DNA of 64,000 bases from Psychromonas sp. SA13A (GTDB taxonomy: Bacteria; Pseudomonadota; Gammaproteobacteria; Enterobacterales; Psychromonadaceae): NCBI RefSeq assembly GCF_011378715.1, contig NZ_WTKU01000006.1, positions 124,001 to 188,000 of the forward strand, given 5' to 3'. A program made the translations under genes and the position numbers. The notes below the pieces were generated by a model. It had not been told where the DNA came from. It saw nothing but the letters and a program-made list of their open reading frames with translations, and did not search any database. Numbering within the stretch: the stretch's first letter is position 1; each line of letters begins with the position of its first letter. Of the stretch, positions 1 through 8,696 are shown piece by piece.

Positions 1-1580
1 AAAGTACGCGCTTCATCGGCAATGATTGGAACGATATTTTTACCGATACCTTTATCTTTCAACAATATATTTAGAATACGTACGTAAGCCATTGTTGTTG
101 AAATTTCACGTTTTTGCTCGCCTAATAGCGCTGAGAATTTATCTAATTCAGGCACAGCTAGTTTTTCAGTAAACTTAGGAAGACGCTTAGGTGTGTAACC
201 TAATAATGCTTCACGCTTACCGTGTAAGTAGTTGTACTCTTCAGAACCTTCTTCAAGTGTTAAGTAAGGCAGTGTTGCAGCTTGCTCATCACTTAATAAG
301 TCTTGTAAACCTAAACGATCACGTAACGTTTCGATATGCTCTTCAGTCATTTTCTTCACGCCGTGAGCAATATTTTTGCCCTCAGCCGCAGCGCCCATAC
401 CGTAACCTTTAACTGTTTTAGCTAGAATTACTGTTGGTTTACCCGCTGTCTCTTCTGCGTTTTTAAATGCAGCGTACAGTTTAGATGAATCATGACCACC
501 ACGTTTAAGTGCAAAAATTTGCTCGTCGGTCATATCTGCAACTAGTGCAGCTGTTTCAGGGTATTTACCGAAGAAATGCTCACGAACATAAGCACCGTCT
601 TTAGATTTGAATGTTTGGTAATCACCATCAACAGTTTCTTCCATTAACTGTAATAATTTACCAGACGTATCTTTAGCAATTAAGGCATCCCAGTTACCGC
701 CCCAAATAACTTTAACAACATTCCAACCAGCACCTGTAAATAGGCCTTCTAGCTCTTGAATGATGCTACCGTTACCCATTACTGGGCCATCTAAACGTTG
801 TAAGTTACAGTTAATTAAGAAACATAAGTTATCTAATTTTTCACGAGAAGCAAAAGATAATGAACCACGAGATTCTGGCTCATCCATTTCACCATCACCT
901 AAGAACGCATAAACACGTTGTGCAGACGTTGGTTTTAAACCACGACCGTCAAGGTATTTTAAGAAACGCGCTTGGTAGATAGCAGCAATTGGGCCAAGAC
1001 CCATTGATACCGTAGGAAACTGCCAAAATTCAGGAAGTAGTTTAGGGTGCGGGTAAGAAGGTAAACCTTTACCATCTACTTCTTGACGGAAGTTATCTAA
1101 CTGTTCAGCAGTTAAGCGACCTTCAAGAAATGCACGCGCATAAATACCAGGAGAAATATGACCTTGGTAATAAACTAAATCACCGCCATCTGTTTCATTT
1201 GGAGCACGGAAAAAGTGGTTAAAACATACTTCGTAAAATGCAGCAGCTGACTGATAAGAAGCCATGTGTCCACCAAGATCTAAATCTTTTTTAGAAGCAC
1301 GCATAACAATCATGATCGCATTCCAGCGAATGATTGAACGAATACGTTGTTCTATTTTTAGATCGCCTGGGTAAACAGGTTGTTGGTCAGATGGGATAGT
1401 ATTCACATAATTAGTGTTAATGCCGTGTGGCAAATTAACACCTTCTTTACGTGCTTTATCCATCACTTGCTCAAGGATAAATTGAGCACGTTCTGAGCCC
1501 TCATCTTCAAGAATGGTTGATAATGCTTCAAGCCATTCAGAAGTTTCTTGCGCATCAATATCTTTTAGGATGTCAGTCAT
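1..1580 (-). CDS. aceE: Pyruvate dehydrogenase E1 component, N-terminal part (runs off window)
   Basis: This is the thiamine-diphosphate-dependent E1 subunit of the pyruvate dehydrogenase complex, which decarboxylates pyruvate and passes the acetyl group to the E2 lipoyl domain. The reading frame begins at the ATG at 1578-1580 (MTDILKDIDAQETSEWLEAL) and stays open to the left edge, giving about 526 of the usual ~890 residues. The thiamine-binding motif is present as GDGEMDEPE followed by NCNLQRLDG, with no internal stop. pdhR lies about 200 bp upstream on the same strand, the usual pdhR-aceE-aceF-lpd order, so PdhR control is expected. The C-terminal part and aceF/lpd lie outside the window. 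Confidence 0.97.
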   Translation of the reverse strand, partial: MTDILKDIDAQETSEWLEALSTILEDEGSERAQFILEQVMDKARKEGVNLPHGINTNYVNTIPSDQQPVYPGDLKIEQRIRSIIRWNAIMIVMRASKKDLDLGGHMASYQSAAAFYEVCFNHFFRAPNETDGGDLVYYQGHISPGIYARAFLEGRLTAEQLDNFRQEVDGKGLPSYPHPKLLPEFWQFPTVSMGLGPIAAIYQARFLKYLDGRGLKPTSAQRVYAFLGDGEMDEPESRGSLSFASREKLDNLCFLINCNLQRLDGPVMGNGSIIQELEGLFTGAGWNVVKVIWGGNWDALIAKDTSGKLLQLMEETVDGDYQTFKSKDGAYVREHFFGKYPETAALVADMTDEQIFALKRGGHDSSKLYAAFKNAEETAGKPTVILAKTVKGYGMGAAAEGKNIAHGVKKMTEEHIETLRDRLGLQDLLSDEQAATLPYLTLEEGSEEYNYLHGKREALLGYTPKRLPKFTEKLAVPELDKFSALLGEQKREISTTMAYVRILNILLKDKGIGKNIVPIIADEART

Positions 1581-1732
1581 GACACTTTCCTTCTATATCA
1601 CTAGATAATCTCAGCTCGAAAGCCAAGCGTTGTTTTATAATTATTTACATTAACCACTACCTGCTTCACAGCACGTTTGTATGCCATTTCGGCAATAAGT
1701 AATCTAAATAGTTATTTATATAAGTATATTTT

Positions 1733-1747
1733 CACAGTAAAACTGTG
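1733..1747. promoter_or_regulatory. Short inverted repeat between pdhR and aceE
   Basis: CACAGT and ACTGTG arms are separated by 3 nt, about 30 bp past the pdhR stop and 150 bp before aceE. No T-run follows on the minus strand, so it does not look like an intrinsic terminator. The same two 6-bp arms recur upstream of xseA with a 4-nt spacer. Function is unknown. Confidence 0.3.
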
Positions 1748-1776
1748 CCCGTTATACTATAAAACGGCAGTTTTTT

Positions 1777-2526
1777 TCAAAAGCCACCTAACTCGCGTTT
1801 AAAGGCACTCTCTTCGCATAACATAACTAAACGTGTTTCTTCAATGTAATTCAGATGTTGATCTGATGCTTCTTTCGCTTTCATCGGTTGCTTTGATAAA
1901 ATAGCATCCACTAACTGTAAACGATGTTGATGAATTTTTTTAGCCACTTCAGGATATAAATACAATTGTTTAACATTATCCGAGATATTACGATGTAATA
2001 ATGGATTAATGCCACGCGCTAAATGTAAAAATACCACATTATGCGATGCTTCAATAACCGCAAGATAAAACTGCGCAACCGACGCAATCTCTTGTTCGAT
2101 GTTACCAGCAGCATTAGCGATATCAATAGCAGTGAAACTTGTTTTTATTTTATTAAAGTCATCAGAAGTGCCACGTAAAGCAGCGTAATAAGCAGAAAAC
2201 CCTTCAATTGCATGACGAAATTCTAATAGGTCATACTTTGATTCAGGGTGGGTATTTAATAATTCAAATAATGGATCCGTTAATTGTGCTCGTAGCTCTT
2301 CTTTAACATAAGTACCACCGCCTTGACGACGTGTTAACAAACCTTTGGATTCTAAACGTTGAATAGCTTCACGCAATGAAGGACGAGATACATCAAACTG
2401 CTTAGCCAACTCACGTTCAGGTAACAACTTCTCACCTAGCTCTAAACTCCCCTCTAAAATCATGCTTTCTAGCTGTGATTCAATCACATCTGCAAGCTTA
2501 GGTTGTTTAATTTTTGCGTAAGTCAT
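1777..2526 (-). CDS. pdhR: Pyruvate-sensing transcriptional repressor PdhR (GntR/FadR family)
   Basis: This is a 249-residue GntR-family regulator. The winged-helix DNA-binding domain covers roughly residues 8-75 (LLPERELAKQFDVSRPSLREAIQRLESKGLL), followed by an all-helical FadR-type (FCD) ligand domain from about residue 95. It directly precedes aceE, and PdhR-like operators (TGGT-N3-ACCA) lie upstream of its own start. This supports the PdhR assignment over FadR or LldR. In the family, pyruvate releases PdhR from DNA and derepresses the pdh operon; autoregulation is inferred from the operator position. Confidence 0.93.
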   Translation of the reverse strand: MTYAKIKQPKLADVIESQLESMILEGSLELGEKLLPERELAKQFDVSRPSLREAIQRLESKGLLTRRQGGGTYVKEELRAQLTDPLFELLNTHPESKYDLLEFRHAIEGFSAYYAALRGTSDDFNKIKTSFTAIDIANAAGNIEQEIASVAQFYLAVIEASHNVVFLHLARGINPLLHRNISDNVKQLYLYPEVAKKIHQHRLQLVDAILSKQPMKAKEASDQHLNYIEETRLVMLCEESAFKRELGGF

Positions 2527-2587
2527 GAAAGCCCTAAATCAGTTAATCGCACAGGTTATTGAGATGCATTAATAACATCAAAATGTA

Positions 2588-2604
2588 AAATGGTATTACC
2601 AATT
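2588..2604. promoter_or_regulatory. PdhR operator, proximal
   Basis: The sequence AAATGGT-ATT-ACCAATT has 7-bp arms with one mismatch. It matches the known PdhR consensus AATTGGT-N3-ACCAATT in all but one position. It ends about 60 bp upstream of the pdhR start codon, where it could overlap the promoter. The binding claim rests on the match plus pdhR context. Confidence 0.7.
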
Positions 2605-2655
2605 AATAATTAGGCATAGAAATTAACAAAATTAACAATTTATGTCTAGAATTTT

Positions 2656-2669
2656 ATGATCCAAATCAA
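2656..2669. promoter_or_regulatory. Possible FNR-type site upstream of pdhR
   Basis: ATGAT-CCAA-ATCAA differs from the FNR consensus TTGAT-N4-ATCAA at one of ten positions. It lies between the two PdhR-like operators, 130 bp upstream of pdhR. Oxygen control of the pdh operon is established in enteric bacteria, which makes the site plausible, but a single 9/10 match in AT-rich DNA is weak evidence. Confidence 0.4.
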
Positions 2670-2721
2670 ACTTAAATGATGAATAAAGGCAGTTATACCT
2701 AGAAGTTGCTAGAAAACAAAC

Positions 2722-2738
2722 AATTGGTAAGACCATTT
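2722..2738. promoter_or_regulatory. PdhR operator, distal
   Basis: AATTGGT-AAG-ACCATTT again has 7-bp arms with one mismatch around a 3-nt spacer. It is 134 bp upstream of the proximal operator and about 200 bp upstream of the pdhR start. Both flanking genes are on the minus strand, so the likely target is the pdhR promoter region. Confidence 0.6.
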
Positions 2739-2865
2739 GCATTAATGACAAAAAAAAGAAAAAATAAGATCACTTTTATAAAACAAATAAAGCGTTAAAT
2801 TAACATTATTTTTAACCTACTTCATGCGCTAAATAATCAATACAAAGATAACGCCAATTATTAAT

Positions 2866-2900
2866 AAGAAAAAGCCCAGCAATCTTTCACTGGGCCTTTA
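2866..2900 (-). terminator. Intrinsic terminator after tctA
   Basis: On the minus strand a GGCCCAG/CTGGGC hairpin with a ~10-nt loop is followed by a TTTTTCTT tract. It begins about 35 bp past the tctA stop and would end the tct operon. The rest of the 2527-2929 spacer holds the PdhR-like and FNR-like sites and no convincing gene. Confidence 0.8.
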
Positions 2901-2929
2901 TTATATTAAAAAATTAGCTTATGGAACAC

Positions 2930-4420
2930 TTACTTTTTCTCTGCTAGACGCTCTTTCTTTTTAAGCTTAATCGTTGAATAAACCGAGAAGATAGCAAACA
3001 AAATAAATGCTAAAGCAATCGGACGGTCATATAAAAAAGACCAACTGCCTTCATACATAATCAATGATTTACGTAAGTTTGTTTCTGCCATCGGCCCTAA
3101 AATAATCGCTAATAAAATAGGTGATGAAGGAATATCTAATTTGTTTAATAGGAAGCCTAATAAACCAAAAGTAATAGCAATACCCACATCAAACATAGAG
3201 TTATTGATAGCGTAAGCACCGATCACAGACAAAAAGATAATAATCGGGATCATCAGGATTTTTGGCACTTCAATAATTCGACAAAAGAAGCGAATACCCA
3301 GAAAACCAATAATCAGCATCACAATATTTGCCACAATCATCGAGCTAAAAATACCATAAACAATTTCAGGGTTTTGTGTAAACAGCAACGGCCCAGGTGT
3401 TAATCCTTGTACTATTAGAGCACCTAATAATACAGCTGATACCGCATCACCTGGTACACCTAAAGTGAGTAGCGGCACTAAAGAACCACCAGTAACACCA
3501 TTATTACCAGACTCTGCTGCCGCTAATCCATGCATTGAACCATTACCAAACTCTTCTGGATTTTTCGCCACACGCTTAGCTTCGTTATAACAAGCAAAGG
3601 CTGAAATGTCTGCACCGGCACCGGGAACAGAACCAATTGAAGTACCAATTAAACCACTTTTTATGGTGGTCGGTAATATCTTTTTAAAATCAGCAAAACT
3701 AAGTAGTTTGTAACTAAATTTAGGCGGCATCTCTTGTTTATCGCTAGACATTTTTTCTAGCTGATTTAACCCTTCTGCAATCGCAAACAAACCAATTAAC
3801 ACCGGAATAATATTAATACCACTGTATAAGTCCATTACACCAAAAGTAAAGCGGGGCACACTACTAATAGGGTCTAAACCCACCATTGACACCAACAATC
3901 CGATGGTCCCTGCTAACAAACCTTTCATTATGTTTTTAGCGGAGACACTGGCAATAATAGTTAAACCAAATAAGGCTAATGCAAAATATTCTGGCGCATT
4001 AAAACGTAGTGCAAAGTCAGCTAAAATAGGCGCTACCGCAATTAATACTATGGTACTGATTAATCCACCAATAAAAGAAGCCACCGCGGCAATACTTAAC
4101 GCTTTTGCTGCTAAGCCTTTAATAGCCATGGTATGCCCATCCAACACAGTAGCTGCTGAAGCGGGAGTGCCTGGTGTTTTTAATAAAATAGCTGCAATCG
4201 AACCGCCGTAAATACCACCGATGTAGACACCAATCAGCATCACTAATGCGGGTGTTGCGTCCATACCAAAAGTAAAAGGTAGTAATATAGCTACCCCCAT
4301 GGTTGCAGTTAAACCGGGTAAGGCACCTAATATTACGCCCCCCAATACTCCAAACACTAGGACAGGGAAAACCGCCATACTAAACGCAGAAGCAAAACCG
4401 CTTAATAAATATTCTGTCAT
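2930..4420 (-). CDS. tctA: Tripartite tricarboxylate transporter, large membrane subunit (TctA family)
   Basis: This 496-residue, very hydrophobic protein has about a dozen predicted membrane segments. The N-terminus shows the conserved glycine-rich TctA pattern (GVILGALPGLTATMGVAILLPFTFGM, IYGGSIAAILLKTPGTPASAATVLDG). A second related block (IGTSIGSVPGAGADISAFACYNEAKR) follows near residues 260-285, the duplicated signature of the family. With TctB and the periplasmic TctC it forms a secondary importer of tri- or dicarboxylates driven by an ion gradient. It is the last gene of the tctC-B-A set. The substrate cannot be told from sequence; citrate is only the founding example. Confidence 0.93.
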   Translation of the reverse strand: MTEYLLSGFASAFSMAVFPVLVFGVLGGVILGALPGLTATMGVAILLPFTFGMDATPALVMLIGVYIGGIYGGSIAAILLKTPGTPASAATVLDGHTMAIKGLAAKALSIAAVASFIGGLISTIVLIAVAPILADFALRFNAPEYFALALFGLTIIASVSAKNIMKGLLAGTIGLLVSMVGLDPISSVPRFTFGVMDLYSGINIIPVLIGLFAIAEGLNQLEKMSSDKQEMPPKFSYKLLSFADFKKILPTTIKSGLIGTSIGSVPGAGADISAFACYNEAKRVAKNPEEFGNGSMHGLAAAESGNNGVTGGSLVPLLTLGVPGDAVSAVLLGALIVQGLTPGPLLFTQNPEIVYGIFSSMIVANIVMLIIGFLGIRFFCRIIEVPKILMIPIIIFLSVIGAYAINNSMFDVGIAITFGLLGFLLNKLDIPSSPILLAIILGPMAETNLRKSLIMYEGSWSFLYDRPIALAFILFAIFSVYSTIKLKKKERLAEKK

Positions 4421-4429
4421 AATAATAAC

Positions 4430-4906
4430 CTAGAAAAAAAGTAAACCTTCTGGCAGTGAAATAACAAAAACTTCACCAAACAGAAAATAGATAGTGAATA
4501 CAAATATCCACGCAATTGCATAATAAAGTGGTTTTTTCACTCGGTAATAGACCAAGTAATAAGTAAAACCAACCAAACTAGCTGGTAAGTAACCGACTAG
4601 CGTTATCAGCGCGGCATAACCAATCAACAGCGTAAAACCAAAAATGGAATGTTTGGATACTAGTGGGATCTCGTTTGTTTCTTGTTGTTTTTGCTTATCT
4701 GCCTGTTGATTGTTTTGTTTTTGCTTATATTGAAAAATTAACACGCTACAAATAATAATCTGAAGGACCGCTATTACGGCAGGAAAAAAGCCAGCTCCAA
4801 CGGGTGCATCTTGGTATCGAGGCTCAGGAAATTGAGAGATAAACACTAAGAAGATAAGACTCAGTAAAATAATTAAACTGGGAAAAAAAATATTACGATT
4901 AAGCAT
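4430..4906 (-). CDS. tctB: Tripartite tricarboxylate transporter, small membrane subunit (TctB family)
   Basis: This 158-residue protein has four predicted transmembrane helices (about residues 8-25, 38-56, 88-108, 128-155). A polar, glutamine/lysine-rich loop (around residues 60-80) lies between helices 2 and 3. Size, topology and position between tctC and tctA identify it as TctB, the poorly conserved small subunit. The sequence motif PVGAGFFPAVIAV near residue 35 is typical of the family. It ends 9 bp before tctA, so the two membrane subunits are translated together. Confidence 0.88.
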   Translation of the reverse strand: MLNRNIFFPSLIILLSLIFLVFISQFPEPRYQDAPVGAGFFPAVIAVLQIIICSVLIFQYKQKQNNQQADKQKQQETNEIPLVSKHSIFGFTLLIGYAALITLVGYLPASLVGFTYYLVYYRVKKPLYYAIAWIFVFTIYFLFGEVFVISLPEGLLFF

Positions 4907-4950
4907 AATAAACTCGCTAATAAACGCTATTGCGCTTAGTCATGAGAAAC

Positions 4951-4978
4951 AAAAACCAAGGCCTATTCCTTGGTTTTT
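4951..4978 (-). terminator. Stem-loop between tctC and tctB
   Basis: A perfect 11-bp stem (AAAAACCAAGG / CCTTGGTTTTT) with a 6-nt loop sits 10 bp after the tctC stop. It has the form of a leaky terminator or a 3'-end-protecting hairpin. The arrangement would give more binding protein than membrane subunits, as in many periplasmic-binding-protein operons. Confidence 0.75.
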
Positions 4979-4988
4979 GTAGTAGGGG

Positions 4989-5915
4989 TTATTTAATAAA
5001 TTGACTTAACACTTTCTCATCTTTTTTTACAAAATCAGTAAACTCTTGTGCTTTAAGTGGGTGAATTGTCATCGCACCTTTTGCCATAAAGTCTTTAAAT
5101 TCTGCCGACGCCATTGCTTGGTCAAAGGCATTACCTAAGATTTCAATGATTTCATCTGGTGTATCTTTCGGTGCACCAATACCGCGCCATGTACCCGTAG
5201 TTGCATCAATACCTTGCTCTTTTAATGTTGGTACATCAGGTATATAAGAAATACGTTCTTCCGACATCACGCCTAGTGCTTTAAGTTGACCAGAGCGTAA
5301 TTGTGCGATTGCTTCACCAGGCGTTACCATAGTGACTTGTGTGTGGTGACCTAATACAGAAGGAATCGCTTCCGATGAACCATTGTAAGGAACAGCATTA
5401 AGTTTAATATCTTGCGATTGCTCTAGAGCCATTAAGTAGAAGTTTGGTGCAGCAGTTGATGCAAATTTAACTTTACCCGGCATTTTTTTAGCTTCAGCCA
5501 CTAAGTCATTAACCGTGTTGAATGGGCTATCAGCAGGTACTAAAATAACAGCAGGATCTAAGTTAACCATACGAATTAATTTAAAATCGTCGGCGGTATT
5601 TTGCATTAATCCCATTTGCGGTAAAGAAGCAATTTCACGAGTTACCACGGTTAATGTGTAACCATCAGCACGTTGACGAGCACCAAAACTCATGCCCACT
5701 GCACCTGCACCACCTGTGCGGTTCATGACTGAAATACTTGTACCTAGAATATCTTTAGCGCTATTTGCTAATGTACGCCCTACTGCATCAGTACCACCAC
5801 CTGCGCCAAACGGCACAATTAAGCGTATGTTTTTTGATGGATAATCAGCAGCAAAAGAGCTTGCTGACATTAATAATCCGGCGCTGATCAAGGCTGTTTT
5901 CAATAACTTTTTCAT
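4989..5915 (-). CDS. tctC: Periplasmic substrate-binding protein of tripartite tricarboxylate transporter (TctC/Bug family)
   Basis: This 308-residue protein starts with a clear signal peptide (KKLLKTALISAGLLMSASSFA, cleavage after residue ~22). It continues with the hallmark YPSKNIRLIVPFGAGGGTDAVGRTLA of the Bug/TctC family, including the glycine-rich loop that contacts the ligand carboxylate. It captures the substrate in the periplasm and presents it to TctAB. It follows the 157-residue gene upstream by 35 bp and is separated from tctB by a strong hairpin. No tctDE two-component pair is next to it, so regulation is not evident. Confidence 0.94.
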   Translation of the reverse strand: MKKLLKTALISAGLLMSASSFAADYPSKNIRLIVPFGAGGGTDAVGRTLANSAKDILGTSISVMNRTGGAGAVGMSFGARQRADGYTLTVVTREIASLPQMGLMQNTADDFKLIRMVNLDPAVILVPADSPFNTVNDLVAEAKKMPGKVKFASTAAPNFYLMALEQSQDIKLNAVPYNGSSEAIPSVLGHHTQVTMVTPGEAIAQLRSGQLKALGVMSEERISYIPDVPTLKEQGIDATTGTWRGIGAPKDTPDEIIEILGNAFDQAMASAEFKDFMAKGAMTIHPLKAQEFTDFVKKDEKVLSQFIK

Positions 5916-5950
5916 TTTATATTCCCTTTGTATTAAATAAATTCTACTAA

Positions 5951-6424
5951 TTAATCTCTATAGGTTTGAGTTGGATTTTTTACTTTTGTCGTTTGATAGT
6001 CATGTATTGCTAACTGTTCAATAGCTACAGCAATCCAACCACTTACTAACATATCAAACCACTGTTCGACGCCACTGCAAGCAACTACAATATTTCCGTA
6101 AACAAATGATCCATAAAAAAGGACGTCACCTTGGTGCAACGATGTTGGATGCAATGTTTGAAGATTCATATTGGCACTACCTTCTCGCCATGCTTGATGT
6201 GCTTTTTTTCTAGCAAGCTGATCAAATGGAATGGTCCATTGTTCAGGGTTACCGAGAGAAGACTGATACAAAATGGCATCTTCAAAGCATGACTCCCATG
6301 GTTTTATAGTCGGGTCCATAATGACAATATGAAGCTCTTTTCGATTAGTCCTCTCAAAAAGGCGTTCAATTGCAGGGGTCACTAACTCAACTGCATCAAT
6401 TGCTAACTGCTTGTGCGATATCAC
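5951..6424 (-). CDS. Conserved-looking protein of unknown function at the head of the tct operon
   Basis: This is a 157-residue soluble protein with no signal peptide or membrane helix. It begins with GTG at 6422-6424, preceded by a good ribosome site (AGAAGGA); an out-of-frame ATG overlaps. It is 35 bp upstream of tctC on the same strand, so it should be cotranscribed with the transporter. The order of motifs (an N-terminal helix, an ARKKAHQAW helix, then SFVYGNIVVACSGVEQWFDM) loosely recalls the GlcG/HbpS fold, whose genes often sit in carboxylate operons. I do not see enough identity to assign it. It could help in handling the imported acid or in sensing it. Confidence 0.75.
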   Translation of the reverse strand: MISHKQLAIDAVELVTPAIERLFERTNRKELHIVIMDPTIKPWESCFEDAILYQSSLGNPEQWTIPFDQLARKKAHQAWREGSANMNLQTLHPTSLHQGDVLFYGSFVYGNIVVACSGVEQWFDMLVSGWIAVAIEQLAIHDYQTTKVKNPTQTYRD

Positions 6425-6959
6425 GTCATATTCCTTCTGTTTAGATATTATTTAATAGTATTGTAGTATTATATAATCGAAAGTAAGCGCGGTAATTTTT
6501 GTGAGTTGGCTCTTGTTACACAACCGATTATGAGAGCTATACCTCAAATTAGAAGTAATCGTTAGTGACAAGAATTGACTTACTAGAATCTAACTTTTAA
6601 AAGCAAATTTACATAAAAAAGTTAATTAACAAGAGATATGCGCTTTAGGAAATAAATTTAATTTATAACAAAATCATAAACTTAAATTCACATCACTCCT
6701 CATCCTTAGATTTAATCGTTTAAAAAAGCAATGATTAGGTGTTTCTATAAATTACATTTTAAGTAGGGTGATATTATGATCATATATAGAATAAAGGTAA
6801 CAACGAGGTATTTATTTAAATAAACAAGTTTTACATCTCGACTCATTATTACAATTTTCCTGTACTAAAAAAAATTAAATGTCATACATGACTTCACTTT
6901 GCGATAATTTAATAAATGAAGATTTAATCGCAAAATTTACAATTGATAAGAGATGAATC

Positions 6960-7034
6960 GATAGGAAACTAATAGATAGGGGGTCTAATAGGTAGGTCGT
7001 TAATAGCCAGTAATTTAATAAACGCAATTTAATA
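6960..7034. repeat. Degenerate 14-16 bp tandem repeat, 5 units, downstream of glgC
   Basis: Consecutive units GATAGGAAACTAATA, GATAGGGGGTCTAATA, GGTAGGTCGTTAATA, GCCAGTAATTTAATA and AACGCAATTTAATA all end in TAATA. The array lies 56-130 bp past the glgC stop codon, outside the hairpin at 7055-7079. Confidence 0.6.
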
Positions 7035-7054
7035 GTATTAGCTACGCACGATCA

Positions 7055-7079
7055 GTGCAGACATCATCTTTGTCTGCAC
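7055..7079. terminator. Hairpin after glgC
   Basis: A perfect 9-bp stem (GTGCAGACA / TGTCTGCAC) with a 7-nt loop lies 11 bp past the glgC stop. No T-run follows on the minus strand, so it may be a weak terminator or an RNA 3'-end structure. Confidence 0.5.
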
Positions 7080-7089
7080 AATGCACGAT

Positions 7090-8376
7090 TTAATGTGCCA
7101 TAAGCTGCTTTTCTTTTTTAGTGAGAGCATGAATCATCGTACTAGTCACTAAAGTAACGCCTTTATTTGAGACTCGAAAGCCTCTAGCAACATCCTTTTC
7201 TTTGTCATAACCAATAATGAACCCTGCAGGAATATGACAGTTAGCATCAACAATAACTCTAAACAATTTACAGTTCTCACCGATATCACACTCCGGCATC
7301 AATACCGATTGTTCGATTAAACTGTGAGAGTGGGTATGTACACTTGAATATAATATTGATTTACGAATAGTTGATCCAGAAATAATACAACCACTAGCCA
7401 CGGTGGAATCAAGTGCGGTACCTCGACGAGTCTCATTATCAAAGATAAATTTAGCAGGAGGTAACTGGCTTTGGTAAGTAAAAATAGGCCATGATCGATC
7501 ATAAAGATCAAACTGTGGCTCAGGCTCTATTAACTCCATATTAGCTTCCCAAAGTGAATCTATTGTACCCACATCACGCCAATAAGCTTGCTTGTCTGCA
7601 TCAGGGTCTTCAATGGGATAAGCAAATATATTATATTCTTTAATAATAGAAGGAATAACATCTAAACCAAAATCATGGCTTGAGTTAGGATTAGCCGCAT
7701 CTTTATTTAAATGCTCAAATAGAAAATCAGTATTAAAAACATAATTTCCCATTGATGCTAAACAGAAACCAGGTTTACCGGGGATTTCATTAGGGGAGCT
7801 TGGTTTTTCATTAAATGCAATCACTTTACCTGTTTCATCCACCGTCATCACACCAAAGCTACCCGCAGCCTCTTCAATGCTTGCCTCAATACAACACACC
7901 GTCATATCCGCTTTATTATCTACATGTTGCATAAGTAACTTACCGTAATCCATGCGGTAAACATGGTCACCAGATAAAATTAAAACGTACTTAGGTTTGT
8001 GAGTGCGAATAATCTCTATATTTTGATAAACTGCGTCGGCAGTGCCTGAATACCAATCATTCATTTTATGTTGCGATGCTGGTAATACCTCAACAAATTC
8101 TGATAGATCAGCCTTAAAAGTACCCCATCCACGATGAATATGACTAATTAAAGAGTGTGATTTATATTGGGTTGCAACCCCTACACGGCCAATACCTGAG
8201 TTTAAACAATTAGAAAGTGGAAAATCGATGATACGAAATGTGCCACCAAAATAAACGGCGGGTTTAGCACGACGATCAGTTAGCTCAAATAAACGACTAC
8301 CGCGCCCTCCCGCTAAAATAATTGCATAGGTATCTTTACTCAAATTACTTATATATCGTTGATCGTTATTCAACAT
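7090..8376 (-). CDS. glgC: Glucose-1-phosphate adenylyltransferase (ADP-glucose pyrophosphorylase)
   Basis: This 428-residue enzyme makes ADP-glucose from ATP and glucose-1-phosphate, the committed step of glycogen synthesis. The nucleotidyltransferase domain opens with [14 protein letters not shown] (residues 20-33) and has the [11 protein letters not shown] block with Lys38, the sugar-phosphate and allosteric regions ([16 protein letters not shown]), and [14 protein letters not shown] left-handed beta-helix follows after residue ~300. The ATG is preceded by a strong ribosome site (GGGAGGGGAG). It stands alone: no glgA, glgB or glgP is adjacent. An FNR-type box lies 125 bp upstream. Confidence 0.96.
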   Translation of the reverse strand: MLNNDQRYISNLSKDTYAIILAGGRGSRLFELTDRRAKPAVYFGGTFRIIDFPLSNCLNSGIGRVGVATQYKSHSLISHIHRGWGTFKADLSEFVEVLPASQHKMNDWYSGTADAVYQNIEIIRTHKPKYVLILSGDHVYRMDYGKLLMQHVDNKADMTVCCIEASIEEAAGSFGVMTVDETGKVIAFNEKPSSPNEIPGKPGFCLASMGNYVFNTDFLFEHLNKDAANPNSSHDFGLDVIPSIIKEYNIFAYPIEDPDADKQAYWRDVGTIDSLWEANMELIEPEPQFDLYDRSWPIFTYQSQLPPAKFIFDNETRRGTALDSTVASGCIISGSTIRKSILYSSVHTHSHSLIEQSVLMPECDIGENCKLFRVIVDANCHIPAGFIIGYDKEKDVARGFRVSNKGVTLVTSTMIHALTKKEKQLMAH

Positions 8377-8500
8377 ACTCCCCTCCCTTTAGCTAAACCT
8401 TAATCAATCACAATAAAAGTCAACATTAAAGCAATATATAACTATTTAGCGCTTTATAAGTTAAACAAGCAAGCTGAAAATTGCAACAAAAATTCACCTA

Positions 8501-8514
8501 TTGATCTAGATCAA
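8501..8514. promoter_or_regulatory. Perfect FNR-type box upstream of glgC
   Basis: TTGAT-CTAG-ATCAA matches the FNR consensus TTGAT-N4-ATCAA at all ten conserved positions and is a perfect palindrome. It is centred about 131 bp upstream of the glgC start codon. A candidate -10 (TATAAA on the minus strand near 8453-8458) would place it upstream of the promoter, as for an activator. CRP cannot use this sequence well because it lacks TGTGA. Confidence 0.6.
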
Positions 8515-8696
8515 ATTAATAATATATAAACATTACTTAACAAACAGTTACTAGATAATCAGAATCAAATACAAGCATAGAAAAACTAACAATTAACACC
8601 TGAAAAACCATAAAAAATAAATCAAACAATAAGATCTAAACGATAAGGTTGTAGTGGCACTCTAAGACCACCGTTAATCGTGATTTTGATGCCCTA

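Larger units (their letters stand above)
6425..7089. other. 665-bp spacer between glgC and the tct operon
   Basis: There is no credible gene here. The right third carries a degenerate 15-bp tandem repeat and a 9-bp-stem hairpin, both 3' of glgC. The left end must hold the promoter of the tct operon; an AT-rich stretch (TATTATATAA, 6456-6477 region) could serve, but I cannot place -35/-10 boxes with confidence. Confidence 0.5.

Noticed and set aside
191-412. 73-codon plus-strand ORF at the left edge
   Set aside because: It is antisense to aceE, which is clearly coding on the minus strand, and its translation matches no pattern.
3903-4211. 102-codon ORF opposite tctA
   Set aside because: Shadow of the tctA reading frame; no ribosome site and biased composition expected of an antisense frame.
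7317-7511. 64-codon ORF inside glgC, alternate frame
   Set aside because: It is fully within glgC on the same strand and has no start signal.
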